From assembly GCF_900091315.1 (NCBI RefSeq), contig NZ_FLSP01000002.1, positions 62,001-126,000 of the forward strand: a DNA stretch of 64,000 nt, in the 5' to 3' direction. Source of the stretch: Streptomyces sp. DI166. Its GTDB lineage: Bacteria > Actinomycetota > Actinomycetes > Streptomycetales > Streptomycetaceae. A program made the position numbers and the translations under genes. Under the pieces are notes generated by a model. It ran no database searches. It saw only the letters and a program-made list of their open reading frames with translations, and was not told the DNA's origin. Below, piece after piece: positions 62,910 to 64,000 of this stretch (its first letter is position 1; every line of letters begins with the position of its first letter).

Positions 62910-64000
62910 TCTGCTCACGCACCGACACGAACTGCTGGCGCACCGCCTGCCCGACCGCCAGCTCCTCGCCCGGCTCCAGCACCTGGGCCGAGGCGCCCTG
63001 CCAGGCGGGCGGTATACGCGCGTCGAGTGTGCCCTGTGACGCCCCCAGCGCCCAGGCGGCCTGCCGGGCGGCGCCGATCGCCGCGTAGTCCGCGGGCTGC
63101 GGTACGACGACCTGGGCGCCGAACAGCGACGGCGCCGACGCCTGCACCGCGGGCAGCTCGGCGGCCGCCCCCAGCAGGAAGACCCTGCGCACCGCCACAC
63201 CCCGGCCGCGCAGCACGTCGAGCGCGTCCGCGAGCCCGCACAGCATGCCTTCGAAGGCGGCCCGCGCCAGATGCTCCGGCCGCATGGCCTCCCGCCTGAG
63301 CCCGGCCAGGGTGCCCGCGGTGTGCGGCAGGTTCGGGGTCCGCTCGCCCTCCAGATAGGGCAGCAGCACCAGCCCGTGCGCCCCGGGCGTCGACTTCATC
63401 GCCAGCTCGGACAGGCTCTCCAGATCGGGCACCCCGAGCAGCTCGGCGGTGCCGCGCAGGGTCCGTACCGCGTTCAGGGTGGTGACGACCGGCAGGTGCA
63501 TGCCGGTCGCGTCGGCCAGCGTGGTGATCGTCCCGCTCGGGTCGAACAGCGCCTCGGAGTGGACGGCCATCACCGAACCGGAGGCGCCGAGCGAGACCAC
63601 GGCGTCCCCGAGCCCGAGTCCGAGCCCGAACGCGGCGGCCATCGTCTCGCCGGTCCCGGCGGAGATCAGCAGCCCCTCCGGTGTCGTACCGGCGGCGTCG
63701 GCGGGTCCGATGACCTCGGGCAGCATGGCCGGGTGACCGAGCGCCAGCTCGACCAGGTCGGTGCGGTAGGTGCCGGTGGCGGCGGACCAGTAGCCGGTGC
63801 CGGAGGCCCCGCCGCGGTCGGTGGTGCGGCGCACCGGCCGGCCGAGCAGCTGCCACACCAGCCAGTCGTGGGCCTGCATGAGGACGGCGGTGCGCATCGC
63901 GTTGTCCGGCTCGGTCTTGCTCAGCCAGCGCAGCTTGGTCACCGGCTGGGCGGCCTGCGGCACGCACCCGACGGCCTGCGCCCAGGCCTCGCGGCCGCCG
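62884..64000 (-). CDS. FGGY-family carbohydrate kinase, xylulokinase-like (5' end outside window)
   Basis: The frame is open to the window edge (GREAWAQAVGCVPQAAQPVTKLRWL), so the N-terminal ATP-site part lies outside. Visible: KLRWLSKTEPDNAMRTAVLMQAHDWLVWQLLGRPVRRTTDRGGASGTGYW, then the FGGY C-domain with ISAGTGETMAAAFGLG, VSLGASGSVMAV (phosphate loop), AFEGMLCGLADALDVLRG and VFLLGAAAELPAVQ. The AGTGET loop and SLGASGS are those of xylulose-kinase-like enzymes, which phosphorylate pentoses. Substrate not certain. The stop codon sits in a 25-bp tandem repeat. Confidence 0.88.
   Translation of the reverse strand, partial: GGREAWAQAVGCVPQAAQPVTKLRWLSKTEPDNAMRTAVLMQAHDWLVWQLLGRPVRRTTDRGGASGTGYWSAATGTYRTDLVELALGHPAMLPEVIGPADAAGTTPEGLLISAGTGETMAAAFGLGLGLGDAVVSLGASGSVMAVHSEALFDPSGTITTLADATGMHLPVVTTLNAVRTLRGTAELLGVPDLESLSELAMKSTPGAHGLVLLPYLEGERTPNLPHTAGTLAGLRREAMRPEHLARAAFEGMLCGLADALDVLRGRGVAVRRVFLLGAAAELPAVQASAPSLFGAQVVVPQPADYAAIGAARQAAWALGASQGTLDARIPPAWQGASAQVLEPGEELAVGQAVRQQFVSVREQTHPGAFGR

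Overview
The window is about 64 kb of very GC-rich DNA (strong G/C third-position bias, many GTG starts, rare TTA codons) with a gene set that is unmistakably Streptomyces: hrdA-type sigma factor, DasR-, SoxR-, GlnR-, Zur- and CebR-like operators, class F sortase, an LAxTG surface protein, and Actinobacteria-only small families. From memory (not checked) the order follows the conserved core-chromosome stretch of S. coelicolor around SCO2465-SCO2522. I see no phage, plasmid, CRISPR array, rRNA or tRNA. It reads as ordinary chromosomal core with some accessory insertions.

Layout. 1-1.9 kb: the 3' end of an Actinobacteria-specific cluster (SCO2522/SCO2521-like), with a bldA-type TTA codon. 1.9-4.2 kb: DUF1266 gene, recO, uppS. 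4.2-7.5 kb: the leftward znuA-znuC-znuB-zur zinc-uptake operon with a Zur box over the znuA start. 7.7-9.1 kb: glyS. 9.3-15.2 kb: a frameshifted membrane glycosyltransferase, a LysE exporter behind an array of operator-like repeats, a GH18 chitinase with DasR-like repeats, an aldo/keto reductase with its TetR neighbour, and a GNAT gene next to a perfect CebR-type palindrome. 15.2-20.4 kb: small genes, an MFS exporter, dusB and a membrane sulfatase-like protein. 20.5-25.3 kb: two carbohydrate-active enzymes in one operon, each with a TTA codon, divergent from a ROK repressor. 25.3-28.6 kb: pyruvate phosphate dikinase with a regulated-looking 500-bp leader and strong terminators. 28.6-36.5 kb: Excalibur/LAxTG surface protein, a two-component system, a carbonic anhydrase-SulP pair, SDR, a second LysE and a lipoprotein. 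36.7-41.0 kb: nitrite reductase operon behind a GlnR-type box. 41.2-46.6 kb: TSUP permease, class F sortase and a secreted partner, a SoxR-box flavin reductase, HxlR plus its divergent target, a MITE, and an APH-like kinase. 46.7-54.1 kb: M4 metalloprotease, gamma-glutamylcyclotransferase-like protein, assimilatory nitrate reductase nasA, a YdcF/SanA-like protein, a sirohydrochlorin chelatase (frameshifted) and dgt. 54.3-64 kb: FAD oxidoreductase, dnaG, hrdA, a heterodimeric ABC exporter and a truncated FGGY kinase.

How parts fit. Nitrate assimilation is split over two loci: nasA near 50 kb and nirBD with an accessory FAD subunit near 37-41 kb. The chelatase-like gene between them could supply siroheme to NirB. 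Both upstream regions carry GlnR-like repeats. Metal, redox and chitin/aminosugar control are each represented by a recognisable operator.

Caution. Three genes (near 10.08, 23.46 and 52.09 kb) are each broken by one base in a G/C homopolymer. This looks more like base-calling error than biology, so those genes may be intact in the organism.
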